A DNA stretch of 64,000 nucleotides from Caballeronia catudaia (GTDB lineage Bacteria; Pseudomonadota; Gammaproteobacteria; Burkholderiales; Burkholderiaceae), in the NCBI RefSeq assembly GCF_001544755.2, contig NZ_FCOF02000006.1, positions 124,001-188,000 of the forward strand, in the 5' to 3' direction. The notes under the pieces are model-generated. The model was not told where the DNA came from and ran no database searches. It worked only from the letters and a program-made list of their open reading frames with translations. Positions 57,055-64,000 of the stretch are shown in pieces; positions within the stretch are counted from its first letter, which is position 1, and each line of letters begins with the position of its first letter. The translations under genes and the position numbers were made by a program.

Positions 57055-58614
57055 ATGTCTTTTGATTCACTCGGCCTGTCCGAACCCTTGCTTCGCGCCG
57101 TCAACGAACTCGGCTATTCCAGTCCCACCCCGATCCAGCTCCAGGCGATTCCCGCAGTCCTGAAAGGCGGCGACCTGCTCGCGGGCGCGCAAACCGGCAC
57201 CGGCAAGACCGCCGGCTTCACGCTGCCGATCCTGCAGCGCCTGTCGCAGCTTGCGCCCGCCAGCGGCGGCGCCAAGCGTCCCGTGCGCGCGCTCATTCTT
57301 ACGCCGACGCGCGAGCTCGCCGCGCAGGTCGAGGAAAGCGTGCGTGCGTACGGCAAGTACCTGAAGCTCAAGTCGACGGTGATGTTCGGCGGCGTCGGCA
57401 TCAATCCGCAGATCGACGCGCTGCGCCGCGGCGTCGATATCGTCGTGGCGACGCCGGGACGTCTGCTCGATCACATGCAGCAAAAGACGATCGACGTTTC
57501 GCAGCTCGAAATTCTCGTGCTCGACGAAGCCGATCGCATGCTCGACATGGGTTTCATCCACGACATCAAGCGCGTGCTCGCGAAGCTGCCGGCGAAGCGT
57601 CAGAACCTGCTGTTCTCGGCCACGTTCTCCGACGAGATCAAGGCGCTCGCCGACAGCCTCCTCGATTCGCCCGCGCTCATCGAAGTCGCGCGCCGCAACA
57701 CGACGGCCGAGACGGTCGAGCAGAAGATCCATCCGGTCGATCGCGACCGCAAGCGCGAAATGCTCACGCATCTCATCCGCGGCAACAACTGGTTCCAGGT
57801 GCTCGTTTTCACGCGCACGAAGCACGGCGCGAACCGCCTCGCCGAGCAACTGGCGAAGGACGGCATCAGCGCCCTCGCGATTCACGGCAACAAGAGCCAG
57901 TCGGCCCGCACGCGCGCGCTCGCCGAATTCAAGGCTGAAACGCTGCAGGTGCTGGTCGCAACCGATATTGCCGCGCGCGGCATCGATATCGATCAGCTGC
58001 CGCACGTCGTCAACTTCGATCTGCCGAACGTGCCGGAAGACTACGTGCATCGCATCGGCCGCACGGGACGCGCGGGCGCCGAAGGCGAAGCGGTGTCGCT
58101 CGTGTGCGTGGACGAGCATCAATTGCTTAAGGATATCGAGCGCCTCATCAAGCGGCCGATTCCGCTCGAAGTCATTCCCGGCTTCGAGCCGGACCCCAAC
58201 GCGAAGCCGGAGCCGATCCAGCGCCGCAGCAGCCAGGGACGCGGTCAGGGTCAAGGGCAAGGACGTCAGGGTCAGCGCGCCGGCGAAGGACGCGCGACCA
58301 GCGAAGCGCGTTCGGGCGGCGAATCGCGACGTAGCGGTGAACCGCGTCGCGACGGTGGCCGGCCGAGCGGCGAGGGTCGTGGCGCGCGGCCGTCGAATGG
58401 CGGGAATGCGGGAAATGGCGGCAAGCCCGGCGCTCAGCCTTCCCGTGAAGCGCGCAGCCAGAGCAAGCCGAACGTGAACCCGAACTCGACCCCGCGCCGC
58501 GCGGAATCGCAGCAAGCCGGCCACGTCGCGAATCCGCATAAGCCGACGGGCAACCCCGGCGCGCTGCTCGGCGGCCGGCGCGATGCGCTGCGTTCGGGCG
58601 ATCGCAGCCGATAA
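57055..58614 (+). CDS. rhlE: DEAD-box RNA helicase, RhlE-like
   Basis: A 519-residue ATP-dependent RNA helicase. Q motif [10 protein letters not shown], motif [14 protein letters not shown], motif Ia [10 protein letters not shown], motif [14 protein letters not shown], motif III FSATF, motif [18 protein letters not shown]. The last ~130 residues are Gly/Arg/Gln/Ser-rich ([20 protein letters not shown]) and disordered, likely an RNA-binding tail. A 240-base leader precedes it. It helps ribosome maturation and RNA decay in relatives. Confidence 0.93.
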   Translation: MSFDSLGLSEPLLRAVNELGYSSPTPIQLQAIPAVLKGGDLLAGAQTGTGKTAGFTLPILQRLSQLAPASGGAKRPVRALILTPTRELAAQVEESVRAYGKYLKLKSTVMFGGVGINPQIDALRRGVDIVVATPGRLLDHMQQKTIDVSQLEILVLDEADRMLDMGFIHDIKRVLAKLPAKRQNLLFSATFSDEIKALADSLLDSPALIEVARRNTTAETVEQKIHPVDRDRKREMLTHLIRGNNWFQVLVFTRTKHGANRLAEQLAKDGISALAIHGNKSQSARTRALAEFKAETLQVLVATDIAARGIDIDQLPHVVNFDLPNVPEDYVHRIGRTGRAGAEGEAVSLVCVDEHQLLKDIERLIKRPIPLEVIPGFEPDPNAKPEPIQRRSSQGRGQGQGQGRQGQRAGEGRATSEARSGGESRRSGEPRRDGGRPSGEGRGARPSNGGNAGNGGKPGAQPSREARSQSKPNVNPNSTPRRAESQQAGHVANPHKPTGNPGALLGGRRDALRSGDRSR

Positions 58615-58629
58615 GCGAGTTGTCAGTGA

Positions 58630-58648
58630 ACCGGTGCGCCGCACCGGT
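58630..58648. terminator. hairpin between convergent rhlE and 58652-59161 genes
   Basis: ACCGGTGCG (58630-58638) pairs with CGCACCGGT (58640-58648) around a single central base, with GAACC/GGTTC nearby extending it. No U-tract is seen, so the terminator role is tentative. Confidence 0.4.
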
Positions 58649-58651
58649 GGT

Positions 58652-59161
58652 TCAGGCGGCGGCGCTCGCCGCCCGCTTCAGCCATTCGAGTTGCTCGCGC
58701 CAACGCGTGAGCGCCGATTGGGCATCAGTCAGTTCGAACGCGATTCCATTCGTGAGCCGCGCATAACCCACCCGCTGCATTTCACCGCTCTCGATCGTGC
58801 CGACGAAGCACGCAAGCGGCACGTCGTCCAACGACACCTGGCGCGCGTCGAGATGCACCTGATAGAACGCCTCGTCGAAGACGAAGGTGAGCGTCGCCCG
58901 TCCCGTCGCGATGACGGCCTGCGCGGTCCGCGATGTCGGCCACAGTGCGAACGCGAGTGTGCGCGCGTCGGGCGCGAGCAGTTCGCCGGCGCCCAATAAC
59001 GCGGTTCGCACGCGATGACCGTGATCGGCGGCGCAGAGCGATGCGGTGAAACCGGCATCGGCGCCCGCGAGCGTACCGTCGAAGAGCGCGCGCAACTCGG
59101 GCGGCCATTCATCGAAAATTGAATGCGAGGCAAGCGAGGGCGGCGCGTGGGGATCGGTCAT
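58652..59161 (-). CDS. hypothetical protein, possibly FMN-binding split-barrel fold
   Basis: A 169-residue soluble protein. The order of strands in ARTLAFALWPTSRTAQAVIA, RATLTFVFDEAFYQVHLDAR and VPLACFVGTIESGEMQRVGY resembles pyridoxamine-phosphate-oxidase-like proteins, but no cofactor motif is certain. Two starts are possible: the ATG at 59161, or one at 59188 within a hairpin. Neither has a clear ribosome-binding site; coupling to the ferritin-like gene just upstream is plausible. Confidence 0.5.
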   Translation of the reverse strand: MTDPHAPPSLASHSIFDEWPPELRALFDGTLAGADAGFTASLCAADHGHRVRTALLGAGELLAPDARTLAFALWPTSRTAQAVIATGRATLTFVFDEAFYQVHLDARQVSLDDVPLACFVGTIESGEMQRVGYARLTNGIAFELTDAQSALTRWREQLEWLKRAASAAA

Positions 59162-59166
59162 ATAAA

Positions 59167-59189
59167 GATGCCGGCATGGGGCCGGCATC
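59167..59189 (-). terminator. hairpin after the ferritin-like gene, over the next gene's start
   Basis: On the minus strand GATGCCGGC (59189-59181), a 5-base loop and GCCGGCATC (59175-59167) are followed by TTTATATG. It lies 14 bases past the ferritin-like stop and covers the start region of the downstream gene, so it could act as terminator, attenuator or translational block. Confidence 0.6.
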
Positions 59190-59202
59190 GTCGGGTGAGG
59201 GG

Positions 59203-60027
59203 TTAGCGGAAGAACAACTGCGTCATCTTCGAAAGCGGATAGTGCACGCCGGGCTGAATCCGCGCGGGCAAATCGAGCGGCTTGAGCAGCATCTTGATGG
59301 CCTGATCCGCCGACAAATTGCGCCGCACGAGCGCATTCACGCGCGCGGAGAGCTCGCGGTTGTACTGCGCATCTTGCGCATGCTCAGGATAACGAATGGC
59401 GAAGACATGCCGTAGCGCGATTTCCGAGTCTTCGCTCTTCAGTTCCGCCACGCGCCGCACGAGCGCCCCGAGCACGGCCATGCGGCCATTGCCTTCGATC
59501 TTGTTCCACTTCTTGAAGAAGTGGAAAAAGTGCTTGTAGTGCCGCACTTCGTCCGTGCGAATGTTGTCGGTGATCTCTTTGAGCACCGGTTCGTCGGAAC
59601 ATTCGTTGATCGCTCGATACAGCGTGGCGGTGCCCGTCTCGACGACGCAACGCGCCACCATCTCCAGCGCGCGCTTCTTCTCGAATGCCTCGTAAGAGCA
59701 GGTGAGCGAGTATTCGTCGAAGAAATTCCTGAACGCCGTGTCCCAGTCAAATCCGGGCCACACGTAATTGATGTAAGTCTTGAGCGCCCTGCCGTGCTGC
59801 ATCTCTTCGGGCTCCCACTCATTGTTGAGCCACGCCGAGATCTCGGGGTCGTCATGAAAATACTTGCTGAGGTTGCTCGTATAAAGGTCCGTACCGCTCT
59901 CGATGAACGAGCAGGCGCACAACAACAAAAGAAGATGCTCGTTGGACGCTGCCTTCTTGCGATCGATTCGCGTGAGATCGATGTCTTCGATGCGCCACGG
60001 CATCACGTGAGTACTGTCTGTGTGCAT
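59203..60027 (-). CDS. ferritin-like diiron-domain protein
   Basis: A 274-residue helical protein with carboxylate/His runs expected of a ferritin-like four-helix bundle: EPEEMQHGRALKTYIN, ARCVVETGTATLYRA and DEVRHYKHFFHFFKK. These resemble diiron oxidase/desaturase relatives. The substrate or partner is unknown. The ATG at 60027 (MHTDSTHVMPWRIEDIDL) is the conserved start; the open frame 36 codons upstream is not. It stands alone, with a hairpin after it. Confidence 0.78.
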   Translation of the reverse strand: MHTDSTHVMPWRIEDIDLTRIDRKKAASNEHLLLLLCACSFIESGTDLYTSNLSKYFHDDPEISAWLNNEWEPEEMQHGRALKTYINYVWPGFDWDTAFRNFFDEYSLTCSYEAFEKKRALEMVARCVVETGTATLYRAINECSDEPVLKEITDNIRTDEVRHYKHFFHFFKKWNKIEGNGRMAVLGALVRRVAELKSEDSEIALRHVFAIRYPEHAQDAQYNRELSARVNALVRRNLSADQAIKMLLKPLDLPARIQPGVHYPLSKMTQLFFR

Positions 60028-60338
60028 ATATATCCGCGCTCCCAGGCTGGACTGAACGCGCCATCGGCCAACAAGAGGACGGCCGAGGTTCAGGTGACGC
60101 CAGGATCGGTTCGGCCCCGGCATCTTTGACTTCAAGTGTTAGCGGCTTGTCTTTCCATCTTAGCCGCCCTGCAACGAGTTTGCAGACATGGGGACAGACT
60201 CATGCGCGGTGCGCCGGTTCCGTTTCGGCCAAATTCTTACGACTCGGGTGGCGGCCATCGTTGCAGCGCAGCATGAAACGTGCCGACTGTTGCTTGAAGT
60301 CGATACCTGGGAATTAGGAACGCAATCTGGATGCGTCG
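60028..60338. other. intergenic region between ferritin-like and MHS transporter genes
   Basis: 311 bases. It must hold the promoter of the ferritin-like gene and the 3' end of the transporter transcript. I see no RNA gene, clear terminator or palindrome. Confidence 0.45.
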
Positions 60339-61664
60339 CTACGTCGCTCGTCGCACCGCGCGCATGCGCCACGCGACGATCGCCAGCGACACGCCCGACA
60401 GCACCGCGGCCATCAACACGTAGTAACTCGGCGCGAGCTTGTCGCCGGTGACGTGGATGAACGCCTCGACGATTGTCGGCGCGAAACCGCCAAAGAGCGT
60501 CACGCCGAGCGCATAGCCAATCGAAAGACCGGTCGAACGCACGCGTGTCGGAAAGATTTCGGACATCAGCGCGGGCATCGGACCGGAGTATGCGGCCTTC
60601 AAAATGCCCGCGACGGCTTGCAGCACGACGAGCGAGGCGACTGTCGGATGCGTTTGCAGCCATGCAAACATCGGATAAATCGTGACACCCATGAAGATCG
60701 ACGTGCCGAGCATGATGCGAATACGTCCGAGCCGGTCGGACAGCGCGCCCATCAGCGGGGAAAAGACGAACTGCAGTCCGCCATTGAGCACGACGACGGC
60801 AAACGATGCGGCCGCTGGCAAATGCAGCTGCTTGACCGCGTACATCGGCATGTAGAGCTGCAGGACATACACGCCCACTGTCGACTGCGCGACGATGCCC
60901 ACGGCGAGCAGCAGATTCAGCCATTGATTCGAGAACGAGACGCCGGGCGCGCTCGCCTTCGTCGCGGCACGCGTCGCGAGAAATTCCGGCGTTTCGTCAA
61001 GATGCGAACGGATGTAGTAGCCGACCGGACCGACGAGCAGACCGAACACGAACGGAATGCGCCATCCCCAGCTTTCGAGTTGCGGCTGCGGCAGCCACGC
61101 GCTCAGAATCGAACCGAACGCCGCGGCCATGATCGCGGCGAGTCCCTGGCTCGCGAACTGCCAACTCGCGTAATAGCCGCGCCGCGCTTCACTGTGTTCG
61201 ACCATGAACGCAGTCGCGCTGCCGAACTCGCCGCCGACCGCGAAGCCTTGAACGAGCCGAGCGAGCAGAATCAGAACCGGCGCCGCGACGCCGATATGCT
61301 GATACGACGGCATCACCGCCATCGTGAGCGTGCCGACCATCATCAGCAGAATGGCGAGCGTGAGCGCGGCCTTGCGCCCTTCGCGGTCGCCGTAGACGCC
61401 GAGCACGACTGCGCCGAGCGGGCGCATGAGAAACGAGATGCCGAACGTGCCGATGGCCAGCATGGTCGAAAGCCACTCGTCGTTCGATGGAAAGAACGCC
61501 TTCGCGATGACCGTCGCGAAGTAGCCGTAGACGAGAAAGTCGAACCATTCCAGCGCGTTGCCGACCGACGACGAAAACACGATGCGGCGGATCATCGCCT
61601 TGGAGGGCGCTGCTTTCGCCGGGGACGTCTCCGTATCCGGCGCTCGATACACCTGTTCGCTCAT
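60339..61664 (-). CDS. MHS-family MFS transporter
   Basis: A 441-residue 12-helix metabolite:H+ symporter of normal MHS length. VGNALEWFDFLVYGYFATVI is the family signature, with GDREGRKAAL and ALSDRLGRIRIML as the two cytoplasmic-loop motifs and RLVQGFAVGGEFGSATAFM in helix 4. It lies 127 bases downstream of gamma-glutamyltransferase on the same strand, so it may import a substrate or export a product of that enzyme. A hairpin sits between them. Confidence 0.88.
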   Translation of the reverse strand: MSEQVYRAPDTETSPAKAAPSKAMIRRIVFSSSVGNALEWFDFLVYGYFATVIAKAFFPSNDEWLSTMLAIGTFGISFLMRPLGAVVLGVYGDREGRKAALTLAILLMMVGTLTMAVMPSYQHIGVAAPVLILLARLVQGFAVGGEFGSATAFMVEHSEARRGYYASWQFASQGLAAIMAAAFGSILSAWLPQPQLESWGWRIPFVFGLLVGPVGYYIRSHLDETPEFLATRAATKASAPGVSFSNQWLNLLLAVGIVAQSTVGVYVLQLYMPMYAVKQLHLPAAASFAVVVLNGGLQFVFSPLMGALSDRLGRIRIMLGTSIFMGVTIYPMFAWLQTHPTVASLVVLQAVAGILKAAYSGPMPALMSEIFPTRVRSTGLSIGYALGVTLFGGFAPTIVEAFIHVTGDKLAPSYYVLMAAVLSGVSLAIVAWRMRAVRRAT

Positions 61665-61755
61665 GGCGTCTCATCTCTCTTTTCGCCCGATGCGGGCAAG
61701 AACGGTCCTTTTCGCGTGCCCGAACGCAGCGAATGAACACGAGGTCGTCGTGAAT

Positions 61756-61782
61756 GGAGGCCGCTCACGCGGCGCGGCCTCC
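61756..61782 (-). terminator. hairpin between gamma-glutamyltransferase and transporter genes
   Basis: GGAGGCCG (61756-61763) pairs with CGGCCTCC (61775-61782). It follows the gamma-glutamyltransferase stop by 10 bases on the minus strand. No U-run follows, so partial readthrough into the transporter is likely. Confidence 0.45.
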
Positions 61783-61791
61783 GAAGTGATT

Positions 61792-63429
61792 TCAGAACCC
61801 GGCGGCGAGTCCGTCGCGCCGGCTGTCGCTGGCCGCGACATATCCGCGCTCGGGATCGTTGCGATCGAGCTTCCAGATGTATTGGCCGGAGCCAAAGTCC
61901 ATGTAGGGATCGTCAACGGACTTGATCGTATGGCCGAGGCCTTCGAGCGCACGCGCGGTGTCCAGATCGAGCGTAGCCTCGATGTCGATCGTGAAGTCGC
62001 GGTTGACCTTCCAGCGCGGCGCATCGCACGCGGCCTGCGGTTGCTGGCCGTAGTCGAGCATCCGCACGACGGATTGCAGATGGCCCTGCGGCTGCATGTC
62101 GCCGCCCATGACGCCGAAGCTCATGACCGCTTCACGACGGCCATCCACTTCCTGCGTCAGGAACGCGGGAATGATCGTATGGAACGGGCGCTTGCCGCCT
62201 TCGACGACGTTTGCGGACTTCGGGTCCATCGAGAAACCGCAGCCGCGGTTTTGCAGGCTGATGCCGGTATCCGGCACGACCACGCCCGAGCCGAAGCCCA
62301 TGTAATTCGACTGGATGAAGCTCACCATCATGCCGCGCTCGTCGGCGACCGACATGTAGATGGTGCCACCCGCCTTCGGCATGCCGAAGTCGAAGTGCGT
62401 GGCCTTCGCCGGGTCGATGAGCTTCGCGCGCTGTGCAAGATACGCGTCGTCGAGCATCTGCTCGGGCGTCACTTCCATGGAACGCGGATCGGCGACATAG
62501 CTATAGACGTCGGCAAAGGCGAGTTTCATCGCCTCGATCTGCAGATGCTGCGACTCGATGCGATCGACGGTAAGCGCGCTCACATCGAACTTGTCGAGAA
62601 TGCCGAGCGCGATCAACGCCGCGATGCCCTGCCCGTTCGGCGGAATCTCATGCACCGTGTAGCCACGATAGTCCTTGCTGATCGGCTCGACCCAGTCCGC
62701 TCGATAGTTGCGCAAGTCGTCCATCGAGAGTGCCGCGCCGCCCTCGCGCGCGAACGACACGATGCGCTCCGCGATCTCGCCCTCGTAGTACGCGCGCGGG
62801 CCGTGCTGCGCGAGCAGCCGCAGCGTTTTCGCGTGGCCGGGAAAACGCACGAGTTCGCTCACTTCGGGCGCGCGGCCGCGCGGCATGAAGACATCCGCGA
62901 AGCCCGGCTGATCCTTCAGTTCCGGCACCGCCGCCGCCCACTTGTACGCGACGATGCTCGCCACCGCATGACCACGCTCGGCGATCTCGATGGCCGGCTC
63001 CATCAGATCGGCGAAAGGCAGGGAGCCGAACTTCGCGTGCAGCGCTTCCCAACCCGCGATGACGCCGGGCACCGTGACCGTGTCCCAGCCGCGCTTCGGC
63101 TGGCGCGCGAGACCGTCTTCCTCGCCGTATTTGCGCCGAAAGTAGTCGATATTCCAGGCCGCCGGCGACACTCCCGATGCGTTCAGCCCATGCAGCTTCT
63201 TGCCGTCCCAGACGAGCGCGAAGGCATCGCCGCCCAGGCCGCACGACACCGGCTCGACGATGGTGATGGCCGCCGCCGCAGCGATGGCCGCATCGACGGC
63301 ATTGCCGCCCTTCCAGAGCATGCGCAGGCCCGCTTGCGCGGCGAGCGGATGCGACGTCGAAACGACATTGCGGGCGAACACCGGCAGGCGCGGCGTGGGA
63401 TACGGGTTTTGCCAGTTGAAGCGAGTCAT
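61792..63429 (-). CDS. gamma-glutamyltransferase family protein
   Basis: A 545-residue Ntn-hydrolase precursor. The autoprocessing and nucleophile Thr is T356 in KAGGTIYMSVADERGMMVS, and the small subunit has NYMGFGSGVVVPDTGISLQN. No signal peptide is present (MTRFNWQNPYPTPRLPVFAR), so it should act in the cytoplasm, unlike E. coli Ggt. It may hydrolyse glutathione-like or other gamma-glutamyl amides. It is followed by an MHS transporter. Confidence 0.88.
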   Translation of the reverse strand: MTRFNWQNPYPTPRLPVFARNVVSTSHPLAAQAGLRMLWKGGNAVDAAIAAAAAITIVEPVSCGLGGDAFALVWDGKKLHGLNASGVSPAAWNIDYFRRKYGEEDGLARQPKRGWDTVTVPGVIAGWEALHAKFGSLPFADLMEPAIEIAERGHAVASIVAYKWAAAVPELKDQPGFADVFMPRGRAPEVSELVRFPGHAKTLRLLAQHGPRAYYEGEIAERIVSFAREGGAALSMDDLRNYRADWVEPISKDYRGYTVHEIPPNGQGIAALIALGILDKFDVSALTVDRIESQHLQIEAMKLAFADVYSYVADPRSMEVTPEQMLDDAYLAQRAKLIDPAKATHFDFGMPKAGGTIYMSVADERGMMVSFIQSNYMGFGSGVVVPDTGISLQNRGCGFSMDPKSANVVEGGKRPFHTIIPAFLTQEVDGRREAVMSFGVMGGDMQPQGHLQSVVRMLDYGQQPQAACDAPRWKVNRDFTIDIEATLDLDTARALEGLGHTIKSVDDPYMDFGSGQYIWKLDRNDPERGYVAASDSRRDGLAAGF

Positions 63430-63889
63430 TGAATAGCGTCCGAAATGCGAAGAGGCCGAGCGTCCCGGCTGCCTTTGGGCAGCGACCGGGCAAAAGAGAA
63501 ATATTGCATTGTCCGCTTAATCCAAAACAAATTCATTTATCGTATAAATTGATGAACAATGCGCATGAATTGCGCCGATGCACAATGCGGATTCGCTCTT
63601 CCGCAGCGGCGGCGTTTGTGTGCGCCGCCGCACGAAGTTCGAGTGGATTCTCCGAATTCGCGCCAACGATAGACCGCCTCCGCGCGTGTAAAAAGTCAAA
63701 GCCAAAATTTTCACTGCAAATTTGGCACTTGTCAGACGCTTGCCTACAATCCCAATTCCCGGCAAACGCAGTACAAAATCAACGCCTTTGCCCGGCAGTT
63801 TTTCAGTTTCCCCGTACAACGTTTCGAAGCAAAAAGATCCGGCTTACAAAGCCGGCTGCTTATGCCGTTCGGTCGTCATGGAGAACACA
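63430..63889. other. AT-rich intergenic region upstream of gamma-glutamyltransferase and the last gene
   Basis: 460 bases with two divergent promoters. On the minus side a palindrome ATTTAT-CGT-ATAAAT (63535-63549) lies about 110 bases before the gamma-glutamyltransferase ATG. On the plus side a promoter (63722-63750) and a leader hairpin CCGGCTT-ACA-AAGCCGG (63840-63856) precede the last gene. The short open frames here look spurious. Confidence 0.5.
63722..63750 (+). promoter_or_regulatory. sigma-70 promoter of the last gene
   Basis: TTGGCA (63722-63727), a 17-base spacer and TACAAT (63745-63750). It predicts a leader of about 130 bases before the ATG at 63890, containing a 7-base-stem hairpin. 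Confidence 0.6.
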
Positions 63890-64000
63890 ATGCTGAGTCC
63901 GCACGAATTTGCCACGCTGCTACTGGTTCAGGAAGCACCTAATCAAGTCGACATGGAACGCGCAGAACTCGATGCCCTGCTCGAACGCCAGCTCGTTCAA
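63890..64000 (+). CDS. small conserved hypothetical protein, 3' end cut by window edge
   Basis: The first 37 codons of a gene: MLSPHEFATLLLVQEAPNQV, then DMERAELDALLERQLVQ. A TGGAGA ribosome-binding site precedes the ATG. The peptide looks helical and acidic. I believe similar short proteins occur in Burkholderia but cannot name a function. Confidence 0.6.
   Translation, partial: MLSPHEFATLLLVQEAPNQVDMERAELDALLERQLVQ

Noticed and set aside
61558-63432. A 624-codon open frame opposite the gamma-glutamyltransferase gene, and similar long antisense frames at 3865-5541, 12010-13662 and 14925-16658
   Set aside because: These are Arg/His/Asp-rich mirror frames common in GC-rich DNA. The opposite strand has clear conserved enzymes.
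63724-63743. Sigma-54 promoter suggested by TGGCAC and TTGC
   Set aside because: The GG-to-GC spacing is 16 bases, not the required 10. The same bases make a good sigma-70 promoter.
63517-63819. 100-codon minus-strand open frame before the last gene
   Set aside because: It runs through an AT-rich promoter region and shows no recognisable domain or ribosome-binding site.

Overview
The window is a GC-rich, densely coding chromosomal segment of a Burkholderia-group betaproteobacterium, probably Caballeronia or Paraburkholderia. This placement is inferred from gene content, gene order and codon use; no rRNA is present. Most genes are housekeeping: purine synthesis, glycolysis, TCA cycle, DNA repair, tRNA and RNA processing, pantothenate, folate and molybdopterin synthesis, and envelope assembly.

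Layout. 1-7 kb (minus strand): purE (cut by the window edge), purC, fba, pyk, pgk, then the azlCD branched-chain amino acid exporter. 7.3-12.1 kb (plus): ilvE, a CHCC zinc-finger protein, waaF, an NTF2-like protein, a YheT-type hydrolase and an unknown protein. 12.1-14.8 kb: a BepA-like M48 protease (minus) and moaC (plus). 14.8-23.4 kb (minus): a PglL-type O-oligosaccharyltransferase, a type IV pilin, terC, sucD, sucC, a DUF2889 protein, recX and recA with a perfect LexA box. 23.6-27.9 kb (plus): a TctD/TctE-like two-component system and an MHS-family transporter.

27.9-37 kb is the accessory part. A tRNA-Met with its own promoter and terminator abuts a decayed filamentous haemagglutinin (fhaB-like) remnant. 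Next come an RpiR-type regulator, a class III aminotransferase, a carboxymuconolactone-decarboxylase-like protein and a divergently placed solute-binding protein. The last group shares palindromic ACATATGT-type operators, so it looks like a small catabolic regulon. A glycine-zipper protein, an unknown protein and an IS110-family transposase with a hairpin-rich leader follow.

37-43.8 kb: isochorismatase-like hydrolase, double zinc-ribbon protein, bamE, an NlpD-like factor, a GlsB/YeaQ protein, a DedA protein, and mutL-miaA overlapping by ATGA. At 43.7-45.6 kb the 3' end of miaA is duplicated on both sides of an unrecognised lipoprotein gene, and the second copy is followed by a truncated paralogue of that gene. 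This looks like a tandem duplication of a [miaA 3' end + lipoprotein] unit with decay of the second unit.

45.7-64 kb: purM, hda, an HAD phosphatase, pcnB, folK, a deoxynucleoside kinase, panB, a small membrane protein, a CopD-domain protein, two multihaem cytochrome c genes, a TrhA/haemolysin III protein, rhlE, a ferritin-like protein, an MHS transporter, a cytoplasmic gamma-glutamyltransferase, and the start of a small unknown gene cut by the window end. No CRISPR array, phage or complete defence island was seen.
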